From: JBBQFI01 sp038237805
Lineage (GTDB): Bacteria; Verrucomicrobiota; Verrucomicrobiia; Chthoniobacterales; UBA10450
Direction of reading: 5' to 3'
NCBI GenBank assembly: GCA_038237805.1
Contig: JBBRYI010000007.1
Span: 142,591-206,590, forward strand
Length of the DNA: 64,000 bases
Shown here: piece after piece, positions 25,803 to 35,107 of the stretch
How positions within the stretch are numbered: position 1 is the first letter of the stretch
How the letters are laid out: every line of letters starts with the position of its first letter
Made by a program: the position numbers and the translations under genes
Notes under the pieces: generated by a model
Seen by the model: the letters and a program-made list of their open reading frames with translations, nothing else
What the model was told of the DNA's origin: nothing
The model's database searches: none

Positions 25803-25838
25803 TCGCTTGATCGCCAGGTCGGAGAGGCGAGCGCCTAA

Positions 25839-26390
25839 TCAGAAGAAGCTTTGCGGGATTTCGACGCGATCGCCGGGTTGCAGCTTTACATCCTTCGATG
25901 GGTCCTTGCGGAATTGCCGAACGTCGTAAAGCTTGACTTCGCTTCCGCGGAGAAGCCGGACACGTTTCTGATCGGCAAAGTCGTTGAAACCGCCGGCCGC
26001 GTTAATGGCAGCCAGCATCGTCATATCCTCGGTGAAAGGAACACGCGAAGGAAGGCGGACTGCGCCGCCCACATTCACGAAGCGAGCTGTGGGCTGCATC
26101 ATGAGCGTGATCGTCGGATTGGTGAAGATTTTCTCTTCGCGATACTTTGCCTCGGCGGCGGCGGATACCTGTGCTGGAGCTAGACCAGCGGCCTGCACTT
26201 TATTAATATAAGGCAAGCTAATCGCTCCGTTCGCATCGACCGTGTAGGTGTTGTTGATTTGCGTTTGTTCGTCGACGGGGACACCGCCGATTTTGATCTC
26301 GATCGGATCACCCACGCGCAGGGTGGCTTGCCCTAAGGCGAGGCCGATCGCGCAGAAAAAAAATACGAACGTCGTGGCGATGAGACGCAT
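25839..26390 (-). CDS. polysaccharide export protein, Wza-like
   Basis: 183 residues. A signal peptide (MRLIATTFVFFFCAIGLALG) is followed by a poly-export domain (LRVGDPIEIKIGGVPVDE, GAISLPYINKVQAAGL) and one SLBB-like unit (VNVGGAVRLPSRVPF to VRLLRGSEVKLYDV). Such proteins line the periplasmic or outer-membrane route for capsule and exopolysaccharide. No lipobox Cys is visible, and it is half the length of Wza, so a compact version is inferred. It starts directly after the stop of the Wzc-like kinase gene. Confidence 0.87.
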   Translation of the reverse strand: MRLIATTFVFFFCAIGLALGQATLRVGDPIEIKIGGVPVDEQTQINNTYTVDANGAISLPYINKVQAAGLAPAQVSAAAEAKYREEKIFTNPTITLMMQPTARFVNVGGAVRLPSRVPFTEDMTMLAAINAAGGFNDFADQKRVRLLRGSEVKLYDVRQFRKDPSKDVKLQPGDRVEIPQSFF

Positions 26391-28550
26391 TTAATATTCC
26401 TCAGGTTCTTCCGAGGCGCCATTACTCGCGGCGGTCGCAGCACGTTCTTTGCGGCTGCTGCGCGTTTCTTTATCACGCGGTTGGTAATAGCCGTAGTAAT
26501 TGGTGTAGTAGTAGTAGTTCTGATCGTGTTTGAGATCGACGTTATTCAAAACTACCCCCAAAACCGATCCGCCCACTCCGACAATGGCTTGTTTAACCCG
26601 CGTCAGCATCGCCCGGGGAAAACGACGATGCTGCACGACGATAATTGTTTGGTCGACCTCGCTGGCGAGAACCGATGCATCGCTCACCCCAAGCATTGGA
26701 GGCGAATCGAGGAAAATGATGTCGTATCGCGACTTTAACTGTGCGATCAAGTCGGACATGCGTTGCGAGTTTAGAATTCCGACGGCGTCAGCGGGGAGAA
26801 TGCCGCTGGGGAGGAGGGAAAGGTTCTCGACGGAGGTGGGAACAATCGCCTCATCGAGCGGAATCTCGGTTGTGAGATAATTCGTTAGGCCAATCCTATT
26901 CGACAAATCCCATATGCTGTGTTGCGTTGGTCGACGTAAGTCTGCATCGACGATCAGGGTTGAGTAGCCGCCTTGGGCGGAAATAAAGGCGAGGTTCGCA
27001 ATCGTGGTCGATTTTCCTTCGCCCGGCCCACCACTGGCCACCGAAATTGTGTTCGCCTCCGGGTTTTTACGATTGAATTCAATGTTGGTGCGCAGAATTC
27101 GGTAAGCCTCGGCATCCGGAGTATCGCCGGATTCCTTATGCAGCAGCCGAATATTTTTTGGAATAATCGCGAGGACGGGTACCCCGAGCAGGCTTTCCAC
27201 GTCGTCCATCGTTTTCACGCTCGTGTCGAGATATTCGATAAAGAAGGCGAGACCCAGACCGACGACTAGACCAACGACAGCGCCGAGGGCCAGGTTCAAC
27301 GCGACGCGCGGACGAGCGGCGAAGCTGGGTGGTTCTGCGACTTGTTTCACACTGACCGCCATTCGCGGCATGGCCAATTCCATCGTCTGTGTTTGCGCAC
27401 GCGTGCGGACGCCATCGAGGAGCAACTTTTCCTTGATGTAGGCGTTTTTCACGCGCGTGTAATTGGCGCTCAGATTTTTTGAAGCGAGCTGCTTGGTGTT
27501 GATTTCGTCGAGACGTTTTTGCAGGGACTCCCGCGTCGTTTTGGCGGCCTCGAGATTTTTTTCAAGCGCGGTGCGGATGCTGGCGATTTGTTCTCGCAGT
27601 TGTTTCTCGTAAACCAGTTTCGTGGCGCGAATCGCCCTGACGCGAGGATGGTTTTCGCCCAAGCCGGAATTGAGCATCAATGCTTCCTGCGCTACCGCTT
27701 CCTGGTAGGTCGGAAGAATTTTCTGAATGGTCGGATCCTGCACGCCAAGCGTTGGATTAAGCGTCGGCAACATCCGCATTAAGTCGTCGCCTGTGACGTT
27801 CTCGATTTGTTTCAGTTTGTTCGCGAGCGTCGCCTCTTGCGTTTCGGCTTCGTTTACCTCCGTCTCCTGCTTGACCACCATCGTGTTGACGGGCGCCTCG
27901 GTATCCTCTTTGCCCTCAGGGTTGAGATCTACAATGTGTTCTTCATCACGGATGCGAGAGACTTCACTGGCGGCCTCGGCCACCGCTTTTTGCTGCTTGG
28001 CCACTTCTTCGTTCATCGTAGCGACCGCGCGATTCAGAATGTCCTTTTCTTCCTCGACGCGTTTGTCTTGATAAACGCTGACTATTTTATTCGCGATGTC
28101 GGCAGCTTCCTGCGGATCGGTGCTGTAGACACTGATCTGCAGGAGATCGGTATTGCGCACTTCATCGACATCCAGCTTGCGGCGCAACATTTGGTAAGCT
28201 TGTTCGCGCGACGGACGGGACCCATCGCGGGTCCATTTCTCCTGCAATTTTAAATCTTCGATTACCGGGTAGAGAATGCCGGTGCGTTGGATGATTTGGA
28301 AGACCGTCGGCGCCAGCTGCGGATCATGGATGGGTTGACTAGGATTTGACGTGTCGAAGATACGCGGATTTTGCGCCATTGATTTGACCTCGACGAAACA
28401 GGAAGCCTGATATTCGCGCGGCTGAAAATAGGTCACCACCGCCGCGGTTATGAGGACAAGCAAAAACGCCAGAAGGATTAAAATCCAACGGACGCGGATG
28501 ACTCTCCAGTAGTCGAGAAAGTGAAGTTTAACTTCTTCCGTTTGTGCCAT
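26391..28550 (-). CDS. Wzc/GumC-like polysaccharide co-polymerase with BY-kinase domain
   Basis: 719 residues. The N-terminal Wzz domain is bounded by two membrane helices (WILILLAFLLVLITAAVVTYF near residue 35 and ALGAVVGLVVGLGLAFFIEY near 430), with long coiled-coil segments between them. The C-terminal tyrosine kinase has Walker A GGPGEGKSTT, A' LIVDADLRRP and Walker B IIFLDSPPML. The tail has a dense tyrosine cluster (QNYYYYTNYYGYYQ), the expected autophosphorylation site. Such kinases control chain length and export of exopolysaccharide. It lies between an outer-membrane barrel gene and the Wza-like gene in one transcription direction. Confidence 0.92.
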   Translation of the reverse strand: MAQTEEVKLHFLDYWRVIRVRWILILLAFLLVLITAAVVTYFQPREYQASCFVEVKSMAQNPRIFDTSNPSQPIHDPQLAPTVFQIIQRTGILYPVIEDLKLQEKWTRDGSRPSREQAYQMLRRKLDVDEVRNTDLLQISVYSTDPQEAADIANKIVSVYQDKRVEEEKDILNRAVATMNEEVAKQQKAVAEAASEVSRIRDEEHIVDLNPEGKEDTEAPVNTMVVKQETEVNEAETQEATLANKLKQIENVTGDDLMRMLPTLNPTLGVQDPTIQKILPTYQEAVAQEALMLNSGLGENHPRVRAIRATKLVYEKQLREQIASIRTALEKNLEAAKTTRESLQKRLDEINTKQLASKNLSANYTRVKNAYIKEKLLLDGVRTRAQTQTMELAMPRMAVSVKQVAEPPSFAARPRVALNLALGAVVGLVVGLGLAFFIEYLDTSVKTMDDVESLLGVPVLAIIPKNIRLLHKESGDTPDAEAYRILRTNIEFNRKNPEANTISVASGGPGEGKSTTIANLAFISAQGGYSTLIVDADLRRPTQHSIWDLSNRIGLTNYLTTEIPLDEAIVPTSVENLSLLPSGILPADAVGILNSQRMSDLIAQLKSRYDIIFLDSPPMLGVSDASVLASEVDQTIIVVQHRRFPRAMLTRVKQAIVGVGGSVLGVVLNNVDLKHDQNYYYYTNYYGYYQPRDKETRSSRKERAATAASNGASEEPEEY

Positions 28551-28619
28551 AGCGAAACCCGTCTGAGCGAGAGAAAAACCCTACCAAGAAACCCTGAGAA
28601 AAGCAATCTCTCTGCTTCG

Positions 28620-29897
28620 TCAGAATGTAAAATTCACTCCGCCGTAGATCCGATTACGGTAATACTCGCGGAACTGAATGTCCGATATAACCTCGGTGAA
28701 ATCGTGGCCAAGTTCAACTCCCCAGTTACGATTCATAGCATAACGAAGGGAAAGCGACACTGAAAAAGCGTCTTCGGCGAAAGGGGGCGAGAAGAAAAAT
28801 GGCGTCAGCGTGCCAGCGTTTTCGTCGTGCTGGAAAGAGCCGGTAAGAGCTGCAATGATGCGCTGCGTGATATTATAGCTTCCCGTCAATCCGGTGCGAA
28901 AAGTAGTGCGGCTTTGAGATCCGCCAACATCGGGCTCTTCGATCGAATAACGATTGATCCAGGAAAGGGACATATGGGGCCCGAGCGCGTAAGTCAAAGT
29001 GCCTTCGAAGTATGGATCGGTCCGATTATCATTGAGGTCCGTGTAGGAACGAGACTCAACACCAGCGCGCGTGGAAATGTTAAAACGTGGGCTGAAACTG
29101 TGATCGAATCCTGCCAGAAGGAAATGCGTGGTGGAGTTACGTACACCACTATTGTAGGCGATAAGGCCAAACCGGTACTCACCCACCAAGCTTGTAGTGG
29201 GCCAGACTAGAAATCGAAATTCGTTTCCAAAAGTGTGTTCGAAACGATCCTCGAAGTCGCCAACCGCCGGATCCTTGTACTGGATCGCCGCGATCGTATA
29301 GCTGGTGACAGTAGAAAAGCGCGGCGTCCAGCGAAAGGCAGCGGAGAATTTATCCGCTGTGTAGAAGAAACTCCCGCTCCTGCGGTTAAGTCCGGCATTG
29401 AAAGCAAAATCGGGCTGGCTCTGGTAGGTAGAATAGGAAGTCAGAGAAAGCGTGAGCCGTGGAGTTGCTTTGTGAACTAACGAAAAGTTAAGGTTCGGGT
29501 TAAAATCGTAGGTCACGCCGCCTGGTCGTTCGAAGTAGCGGGTTATTCCGCCGTTTGTCTGCAGACTGATCGTCGTTCGCGGGGTGCCAAAAGCATAAGA
29601 GAGGGCAAGATTCACGGTCGCGAAAGCCGAGCCCTCTCGGAGGGTTGATGAGGTCAGAACGTTATCGTCATAGCCACCTCGGACCGAGACGGAGACATGA
29701 AATGGTAAAGCTGCGAATTTTCCGATTCCGACACTTTGCTTCGTGCCCGTCTCTTCCTGCTTCGTGCTGGTGTCTTCCGAAACGGTCTCGCTGCTCGTGG
29801 CAACCTCTTCGGCGGCAAAGAGGCGATGCCCTGGCAGCACCCCGAGGAGCAGCAAAAGGACGATATAGCCGAATCTGGAGGTTGTAGAATTTCGCAT
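28620..29897 (-). CDS. outer-membrane beta-barrel protein of the exopolysaccharide cluster
   Basis: 425 residues from the ATG at 29897, which gives a clear signal peptide (MRNSTTSRFGYIVLLLLLG, cleavage near LFAAEE). A longer frame continues upstream through the tRNA and is rejected. The mature part begins with a Ser/Thr/Glu-rich linker, then alternating beta strands rich in aromatic residues, ending in a C-terminal Phe (YGGVNFTF), as outer-membrane barrels do. It is 69 bp upstream of the Wzc-like gene. I infer a role in polysaccharide secretion from context only. Confidence 0.82.
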   Translation of the reverse strand: MRNSTTSRFGYIVLLLLLGVLPGHRLFAAEEVATSSETVSEDTSTKQEETGTKQSVGIGKFAALPFHVSVSVRGGYDDNVLTSSTLREGSAFATVNLALSYAFGTPRTTISLQTNGGITRYFERPGGVTYDFNPNLNFSLVHKATPRLTLSLTSYSTYQSQPDFAFNAGLNRRSGSFFYTADKFSAAFRWTPRFSTVTSYTIAAIQYKDPAVGDFEDRFEHTFGNEFRFLVWPTTSLVGEYRFGLIAYNSGVRNSTTHFLLAGFDHSFSPRFNISTRAGVESRSYTDLNDNRTDPYFEGTLTYALGPHMSLSWINRYSIEEPDVGGSQSRTTFRTGLTGSYNITQRIIAALTGSFQHDENAGTLTPFFFSPPFAEDAFSVSLSLRYAMNRNWGVELGHDFTEVISDIQFREYYRNRIYGGVNFTF

Positions 29898-30251
29898 ATG
29901 CCCTGTCAGATATTGAAACCACACTTTAACATGGTTCCGCAAGTGTTTTGCCCTAGGCGCCCCGAAGGGTAGGTGCTCGTAGAAAACGGGGCAATCCTTT
30001 TTTGACACCGCTTCGGGGCCCTCGTTTTCCTGGCCCAGGCATTGTTTTTCATCGTTTTTCTGGCGTCGACCGGGTCTTATGGCGAGGCTGGTGCCACGCT
30101 TCTGCGTTGCCCAGCGATCTATGTGCCCTGCACTGGATTTTTTCACAAGAAGCGCTCGTGGGGCCAAACCGATGGCTTCTGCGTCCATCCATTCTAATCG
30201 ACAAACGTGCGGCGGTAGTCGCTGGGGCAACACAATTTCCTTGCTCAAACA
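29898..30251. other. gene-free stretch between barrel gene and tRNA-Gly
   Basis: No convincing gene on either strand. A complementary pair GCCCCGAAG (29959-29967) and CTTCGGGGC (30011-30019) is 43 bp apart and could form a stem, but there is no clear terminator. It probably holds the promoter of the minus-strand polysaccharide genes and the 3' trailer of the tRNA. Confidence 0.5.
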
Positions 30252-30322
30252 AGCGGGCAACGGGAATCGAACCCGCATGGCCAGCTTGGAAGGCTGGAAC
30301 TTTACCATTAAGCTATGCCCGC
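30252..30322 (-). tRNA. tRNA-Gly (anticodon UCC)
   Basis: 71 nt. The acceptor arms GCGGGCA and TGCCCGC pair, the T-loop has GGTTCGATTCC, and the anticodon stem CCAGC/GCTGG holds the loop CTTCCAA with anticodon TCC (30288-30290). The discriminator base is U, as usual for bacterial tRNA-Gly. CCA is not encoded. It sits upstream of the polysaccharide cluster on the same strand. Confidence 0.95.
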
Positions 30323-30454
30323 GCGCGCCTTCAAGCTGGCGCGAAGACGCACGAAAGCCAAGTGCATTTTCCGGCTGGTCTCGCGCGTTGCTCTTCATCG
30401 AAACTTCATTTCGTTAGGCACTTGCTTTTTCCGGATGGACGATTAGCACTCCTC

Positions 30455-31147
30455 ATGAAACTTCTCTGCCTTGTCTTTGGCATTTGCGCCGCCTCGCTCC
30501 CTCACGCTTTCGGCGATCTCACCATTGTGCAGAGCGTGGAAGGGATGGGTCCCGTTACTCAGATGACCATGAAAATCAAGGGCGACAAAGCGCGCATTGA
30601 TGTCTCTCCCCAAATCACCACCATATTCGATGCCAAAACGGGCGAGATGACCAACCTCATGAGAGATCAGAAGATGGTGCTTCGCGTGTCTGCCGAAAAA
30701 ATGAAATCGGCTGTCGAAACGATGCGAAAATCCAAGGCACAAAAAGAGGGCGCCGAAAAACCAAAGCTTGTCGCGACGGGAAAAAAAGAAACGGTCGGCG
30801 GTTATCAGACTGAGCAGTACGTTTATGACTCGCCTGATTTCAAAGCGACATATTGGATTGCCACTAATTACCCGGATGGCGCCGCGATTCTGAAGCAACT
30901 TCAGGCGATTAAGATGGATGCGCTAAATGGACCAAATAGCCATATGCCGGACTATCGTGACTTCCCCGGAGTGCCGGTTAAGACCGTCTTGTCCACCGGT
31001 GGTAAGGAAATGACCACGATACTTAATTCCATCAAACAAGATGCTGTGAGCGACACTGAATTCGCGGTGCCGAGTGATTATAAGGAGATGAGTATGCCGG
31101 ACATTTTCGGTGGGACTAAAGCACCATCTTCTGTTCCTCCTCCGTAG
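30455..31147 (+). CDS. exported DUF4412-like protein
   Basis: 230 residues from the ATG at 30455, which gives a signal peptide (MKLLCLVFGICAASLPHAFG). A longer frame upstream crosses the tRNA and is rejected. The mature part matches the DUF4412 pattern: MTMKIKGDKARIDVSPQ, a methionine-rich middle (EMTNLMRDQKMVLRVS), and GGYQTEQYVYD. These are periplasmic or secreted proteins of unknown role with a lipoprotein-carrier-like beta fold. maf follows 14 bp after the stop. TCGTTAGGC lies at 30411, just upstream. Confidence 0.75.
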   Translation: MKLLCLVFGICAASLPHAFGDLTIVQSVEGMGPVTQMTMKIKGDKARIDVSPQITTIFDAKTGEMTNLMRDQKMVLRVSAEKMKSAVETMRKSKAQKEGAEKPKLVATGKKETVGGYQTEQYVYDSPDFKATYWIATNYPDGAAILKQLQAIKMDALNGPNSHMPDYRDFPGVPVKTVLSTGGKEMTTILNSIKQDAVSDTEFAVPSDYKEMSMPDIFGGTKAPSSVPPP

Positions 31148-31161
31148 GAGTTACCAACTAA

Positions 31162-31746
31162 GTGGCAACAAAGTTGTTGCTGGCGTCCGCGTCCCCACGC
31201 CGCCACGCGTTACTCGCCGCGGCAGGATTCGAGTTCACGAGCGTTCGAGCGCCAGTGGCAGAGAGATTCGATCCCAATCTCACTTTATGTGAACTCACGG
31301 TATGTAACGCATCGCGCAAAGGAATCTCTGTTGCGCGTCTTCATCGAGGACAAGTGATCCTTGCGGCAGATACGTTGATCGCGATTGAGGATCAGATCAT
31401 CGGCAAGCCAGCCGGCATGAAGGAGGCTGGTGAGATTCTGCGTCGCTTAAGTGGTCGCACTCACCAAGTTTGTACTGCAGTGTTTATTTGCCTGATCGAG
31501 AAAACACGAATGCTGACCTTTTGTGAAATCTCAAGCGTGCGGTTCCGAAACCTAACAAGTAATACCATCAAAGCGTACCTCGCAAAAATAGACCCTTTGG
31601 ATAAAGCAGGGGCTTATGCCGCCCAGGGCGTCGGGTCCGAGATCATTGAAGAAATCGACGGATCTTTTACTAATGTCGTCGGATTGCCGATGGAACGAAC
31701 AGCGGCCGAATTGCAACGCTTTGGTATCGAACCGCACCAGGTCTAG
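31162..31746 (+). CDS. maf: Maf-like nucleotide pyrophosphatase
   Basis: 194 residues, GTG start at 31162 preceded by a good ribosome site (AGGAG at 31147-31151). Maf proteins hydrolyse non-canonical or dTTP/UTP-type nucleotides to monophosphates. The signature is present: LLLASASPRRHALLAAAGF, then VILAADTLIAI, the GKPAGMKEAGEILRRLSGRTH segment (second Maf motif), and DKAGAYAAQGVG. The subfamily cannot be set from sequence by eye. Its end overlaps the convergent DUF2127 gene by four bases. Confidence 0.92.
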   Translation: MATKLLLASASPRRHALLAAAGFEFTSVRAPVAERFDPNLTLCELTVCNASRKGISVARLHRGQVILAADTLIAIEDQIIGKPAGMKEAGEILRRLSGRTHQVCTAVFICLIEKTRMLTFCEISSVRFRNLTSNTIKAYLAKIDPLDKAGAYAAQGVGSEIIEEIDGSFTNVVGLPMERTAAELQRFGIEPHQV

Positions 31747-32306
31747 CCGAGGCGCGCCGTTTCGGGTTGCGACGAAATAAGCCGCCGCTTCTGAGCATCG
31801 CGCCGCAGGATGCGATACAAGAACAAAACAATAAAACAATTCACGACCAGGATGGTAATCGCAGTCACGCTTGGCCGATGCCAGACGTGGCGGACTTCCA
31901 GCGGGATCAATGCGCCGGTTGCGAAAACCATCAGGAATTCGGCCCAGCGCTTTTGGAAATAAACGCCGAAGCCTTCCGTAAACAGAATTGCCGTATAAAA
32001 AAAAGCCAGCAATGCCGTCGCGCGCAGCGCTCCTTCCGCGAGCACGTCCTGCAATTTATTGAGCAGATACAAAACGGCGCGGCTGTGATGGAGCAGCAGT
32101 TCTTCATCCGCCCAGTCGGAGATTTGTTCCAACCAGAGCGTCCGGCTGTTCAAGAAGAAAAGAGAAAAGCCGAGCGCGAGCAGAAGAACGCCCTGCAGAA
32201 TTTTAAAGATGGCAATTAGCTTGAGAAAGCGGACGCGTTTTGGTGTCCGCAAAATTACGGGGACGTGCGGCGTCTCCGCGATCGGCAATTCCTGAACAGA
32301 GTTCAT
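31743..32306 (-). CDS. DUF2127 family membrane protein
   Basis: 187 residues from the ATG at 32306, chosen because it overlaps the upstream stop as ATGA. About four membrane helices are visible, including FKILQGVLLLALGFSLFFL and AITILVVNCFIVLFLYRIL, with the family-typical AILFTEGFGVYFQKRWAE between them. Function is unknown. It is last in a tightly coupled run: DUF3052 gene, VOC gene, DUF2127 gene, all joined by ATGA overlaps. Confidence 0.82.
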   Translation of the reverse strand: MNSVQELPIAETPHVPVILRTPKRVRFLKLIAIFKILQGVLLLALGFSLFFLNSRTLWLEQISDWADEELLLHHSRAVLYLLNKLQDVLAEGALRATALLAFFYTAILFTEGFGVYFQKRWAEFLMVFATGALIPLEVRHVWHRPSVTAITILVVNCFIVLFLYRILRRDAQKRRLISSQPETARLG

Positions 32307-32707
32307 TCGGGCGTAAGCGCACTTTGCCGGCAGCACACTTCCAGTTTGTTCCCATCGGGATCTTCGAAAAATAATGCGTAATAACCGGCGCTATATTCCG
32401 GCCAGACTTGCGGTCCCTCGAGATTGCGTCCCCCCGCTTTGCGCACAACGTCCATCATGCGATTTACCTCATCACGGGTGTCGGCCCAGAAGGCGATGCG
32501 AGTTTCGTTAGGCCGATGATTCTTATCTTCGGTGAAACCAAAAAATTCGGTCGGCACGTCATCCGTCTCCGCATAAAACGTGCCCCATTGCTCGTCGGAA
32601 CTTTCACGCGTAAATCCGAGCGCCGGCAAAATCTTTTCGTAAAATTTTTGCGCGCTCGCGCGGTCCTTTACCCGCAGGTCGATATGATCGAATCGTCTCC
32701 GCTTCAT
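32303..32707 (-). CDS. VOC (glyoxalase/bleomycin-resistance) family protein
   Basis: 134 residues from the ATG at 32707 (MKRRRFDHIDLRVKDRAS), coupled to the upstream stop as ATGA. The vicinal-oxygen-chelate fold is recognisable: the first His (FDHIDLRV) and the C-terminal metal-site Glu (YYALFFEDPDGNKLEVCC). The substrate is unknown; many relatives are dioxygenases, isomerases or resistance proteins. Confidence 0.85.
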   Translation of the reverse strand: MKRRRFDHIDLRVKDRASAQKFYEKILPALGFTRESSDEQWGTFYAETDDVPTEFFGFTEDKNHRPNETRIAFWADTRDEVNRMMDVVRKAGGRNLEGPQVWPEYSAGYYALFFEDPDGNKLEVCCRQSALTPE

Positions 32708-33117
32708 TTTTTTTGTCTTCGTTCCCGTCGAATCATTAATTTCAATCCCGACCACGTTTCATCGACTGCGCAAACTTTTACGTCAACCAAACCGAGCGGC
32801 AACGCAACCGCGCGGATAACATCTTCGGTTACATCGGTCTCCACGCGCGCCGACTTTTTTGGCCACGAAATCCAAATTGTGCCGTCAGGAGCGAGTTTCT
32901 GTTGCAAACGCGGCAGCTCTTTTTCCAAATCGCTTCGACGTTTCACGAAGAAGTGGATAAATTGCGCGCCAACGTGTGGCTTATTTGAAAACTCGACAGC
33001 GTCGGGGAGCTTATCCAACAACTTCCGATAATTTTCCGGAACGCCAATCGCAATGACGCGCATTCCTTCTTTAATCCCGAGCTTCTGCGGAAGTGAAGTT
33101 CCCGAATAACCAGCCAT
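32704..33117 (-). CDS. DUF3052 family protein
   Basis: 137 residues from the ATG at 33117 (MAGYSGTSLPQKLGIKEG), the usual DUF3052 N-terminus; a longer upstream frame overlaps the HlyD gene and is a shadow. The family has the pattern KLGIKEGMRV, then PDGTIWISWPKKSA and a C-terminal SGLKLMIRR. Function is unknown. Its start codon shares two bases with the divergent start of the HlyD gene. Confidence 0.85.
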   Translation of the reverse strand: MAGYSGTSLPQKLGIKEGMRVIAIGVPENYRKLLDKLPDAVEFSNKPHVGAQFIHFFVKRRSDLEKELPRLQQKLAPDGTIWISWPKKSARVETDVTEDVIRAVALPLGLVDVKVCAVDETWSGLKLMIRRERRQKK

Positions 33118-33997
33118 GGTGAAGTTTTCTTTTAATTGTCGTTCGTGGAATTGCAAACTGCTGCGCGCATTTGCGCTGGCTCTTTTGTGTTTCGCTTTTG
33201 CAACTTGCCAAAGGCGTGACGACACCGTGTCCGGTACAATCGAGGTGGATGAGGTGCACGTCGGACCGCGCATGGCTGGCCGAGTCGAGAAAATTCTGGC
33301 ACAGGAGGGCGACAAGCTTAAAGGCGGAGAGGTTTTGGTGGAATTGGACGCGGCCGAACTTAAAGCGCGGCGCGATCTTGCCGTCGCGCAGATCGACACC
33401 GCGATTCACGATGCCGATTCGCAAGCGGCACAATTGGAATTTTTACGTGATGACGCGAAGCGTCAGCAGGAGTTGCTGAAACGGAAAGTTGTTTCGCCCA
33501 CTGACGCTCAACGCGCGGTAAGTTCTGCCATTGCGCAGGAGAAGATTGTAGAGGGGGCGCGAACACGCGTCATCCAGGCACGTGCGCAGCTCGCCGACAT
33601 CGATGCGCAACTGGCCGAGATGCAAGTGAAAGCGCCAACTGACTCGGTTCTTGAGATCCTTACGGTCAAAGTAGGGGATGTGTTGCCGGCCAATCGTGAA
33701 GTCGCCACTTTGCTTCTGCCGCAACATTTATGGGTGCGCGTATTTGTTCCGGAGCCGTGGCTCGGTCTTATCAAGGTAGGAGATCCGGTTCGCATCCGAG
33801 TTGATTCGTTTCCCGGCCAGGATTTTCCCGGGACCGTGGAGCAGGTGAATCGCCAGGCCGAGTTCACACCGCGTAACGTGCAAACCGTCGAAGACAGAAT
33901 TCGTCAGGTTTTTGGAGTGAAGATTCGATTGCCCAATAATGAAGACAAGTTGCGCGCAGGGATGGCGGCGGACGCATACTTTCCGAATGTGAAATGA
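33116..33997 (+). CDS. HlyD/YbhG-type periplasmic adaptor protein of an ABC exporter
   Basis: 293 residues. A hydrophobic N-terminus (LLRAFALALLCFAFATCQ) suggests a lipoprotein or anchored signal. It is followed by a lipoyl-like half (GRVEKILAQEGDKLKGGEVL), a coiled-coil hairpin (residues about 75-160), and the second half with VKAPTDSVLEILTVKVGDVL. Membrane-fusion proteins link an inner-membrane pump to the outer membrane. The ABC ATPase and ABC-2 permease follow at 34145 and 35108. The start ATG overlaps the divergent DUF3052 ATG inside CCATGG, so either promoter must lie within the other gene. Confidence 0.88.
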   Translation: MVKFSFNCRSWNCKLLRAFALALLCFAFATCQRRDDTVSGTIEVDEVHVGPRMAGRVEKILAQEGDKLKGGEVLVELDAAELKARRDLAVAQIDTAIHDADSQAAQLEFLRDDAKRQQELLKRKVVSPTDAQRAVSSAIAQEKIVEGARTRVIQARAQLADIDAQLAEMQVKAPTDSVLEILTVKVGDVLPANREVATLLLPQHLWVRVFVPEPWLGLIKVGDPVRIRVDSFPGQDFPGTVEQVNRQAEFTPRNVQTVEDRIRQVFGVKIRLPNNEDKLRAGMAADAYFPNVK

Positions 33998-34024
33998 ATT
34001 TGAAAACCAGGAATCCACGAAACA

Positions 34025-34053
34025 TTGTCATTTCGAGCAATGGAGAACTTCGC
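34025..34053. repeat. degenerate left half of a GTCAT-family repeat
   Basis: TTGTCATTTCGAGCAATGGA and a little more resembles the left arm of the repeat at 3.9 and 22.7 kb. I find no matching right arm, so this looks like a decayed copy in the 147-bp gap between the HlyD and ABC ATPase genes. Confidence 0.45.
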
Positions 34054-34144
34054 GTACCTTTGGTGACGTAACTCTCTAGTTTACTCATAATTACAGTGCT
34101 CTTTTCTGAGCTTCCTGGTTTCCTGGGTTCCAGATTTTTCTTTT

Positions 34145-35107
34145 ATGTCTGACGCGATGATAGAATGCGATGGCCTAACGAAACGCTTCGGGACATTCAC
34201 CGCTGTGGATCATGTTTCGTTTTCTGTCGGCAAAGGTTCCATCTTCGGCTTTCTCGGTCCAAACGGTTCCGGAAAATCGACCGTTATTCGCATGCTTTGC
34301 GGAATTCTCGAACCGTCTGAAGGCACCGCGCGCATCGGCGGCCGCGACATCATTCGTGAAGGGGAAGAGATCAAAGAGATGATCGGTTACATGTCGCAAA
34401 AGTTCTCGCTTTACGACGAGCTAACCGCGAACGAAAACCTGATTTTCGCCGGCAAACTTTACGGTATGCGCGGTCGAGAGCTGACTCAGCGACGGGATGA
34501 ATTGATCGCCTTGACCCATCTCGAGCCGTACTTGAATAAACGCGCGTCGTTGCTCTCGGGCGGATGGCGGCAGCGCCTGGCCATGGCTTGTTCCTTAATG
34601 CACAAGCCAACGGTTCTGTTTCTCGATGAACCCACGGCAGGCATCGATCCGGTCGCACGGCGCGAACTGTGGGATTTGCTTTTTGAATTCGCCGGTCAGG
34701 GCATGACGCTTTTCGTTACGACTCATTACATGGATGAAGCGGAGCGTTGCGATCATGTCGGTTACATTTATATGTCGAAGCTGATCGTTTACGGGGAGCC
34801 GGATGAATTGAAGAAAATGCCGGAAGTGAATCCCCCGGGAACGCGCCGACTCGATGTAACTTGCGACCACGTCACGACGGCAATGCAGGCCGTTCGCCAG
34901 ATGCCAGGTTTGCGCAGCGCTACCGTATTTGGCCAATCGATGCACCTGCTTGTCGATCAAAACGTGTCGTCGGAACAAATCGAAGAAAAGTTGCGGAGCG
35001 TCGGAATCAGTCACGCTGAGATTCGCGAGATTGGTCCGTCATTGGAAGATGTATTTGTGACGCTCTCCGCTAAGCACGCGAATGAAAACCAGCAGCAGGC
35101 GGCCTGA
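34145..35107 (+). CDS. ABC exporter ATP-binding protein
   Basis: 320 residues. Complete and intact motifs: Walker A GPNGSGKST, Q-loop IGYMSQKFSLYDELT, signature LSGGWRQRLAMACSL, Walker B VLFLDEPTAGIDP and the switch His in FVTTHYMDE. The class matches the CcmA/YbhF group paired with ABC-2 permeases. A C-terminal extension follows. The permease gene starts directly after the stop. Substrate unknown. Confidence 0.94.
   Translation: MSDAMIECDGLTKRFGTFTAVDHVSFSVGKGSIFGFLGPNGSGKSTVIRMLCGILEPSEGTARIGGRDIIREGEEIKEMIGYMSQKFSLYDELTANENLIFAGKLYGMRGRELTQRRDELIALTHLEPYLNKRASLLSGGWRQRLAMACSLMHKPTVLFLDEPTAGIDPVARRELWDLLFEFAGQGMTLFVTTHYMDEAERCDHVGYIYMSKLIVYGEPDELKKMPEVNPPGTRRLDVTCDHVTTAMQAVRQMPGLRSATVFGQSMHLLVDQNVSSEQIEEKLRSVGISHAEIREIGPSLEDVFVTLSAKHANENQQQAA

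Noticed and set aside
28620..30398. Extended reading frame of the outer-membrane barrel, and the plus-strand frame from 30002, across the tRNA region
   Set aside because: Both pass through tRNA-Gly at 30252-30322. Signal-peptide starts at 29897 (minus) and 30455 (plus) are far better.
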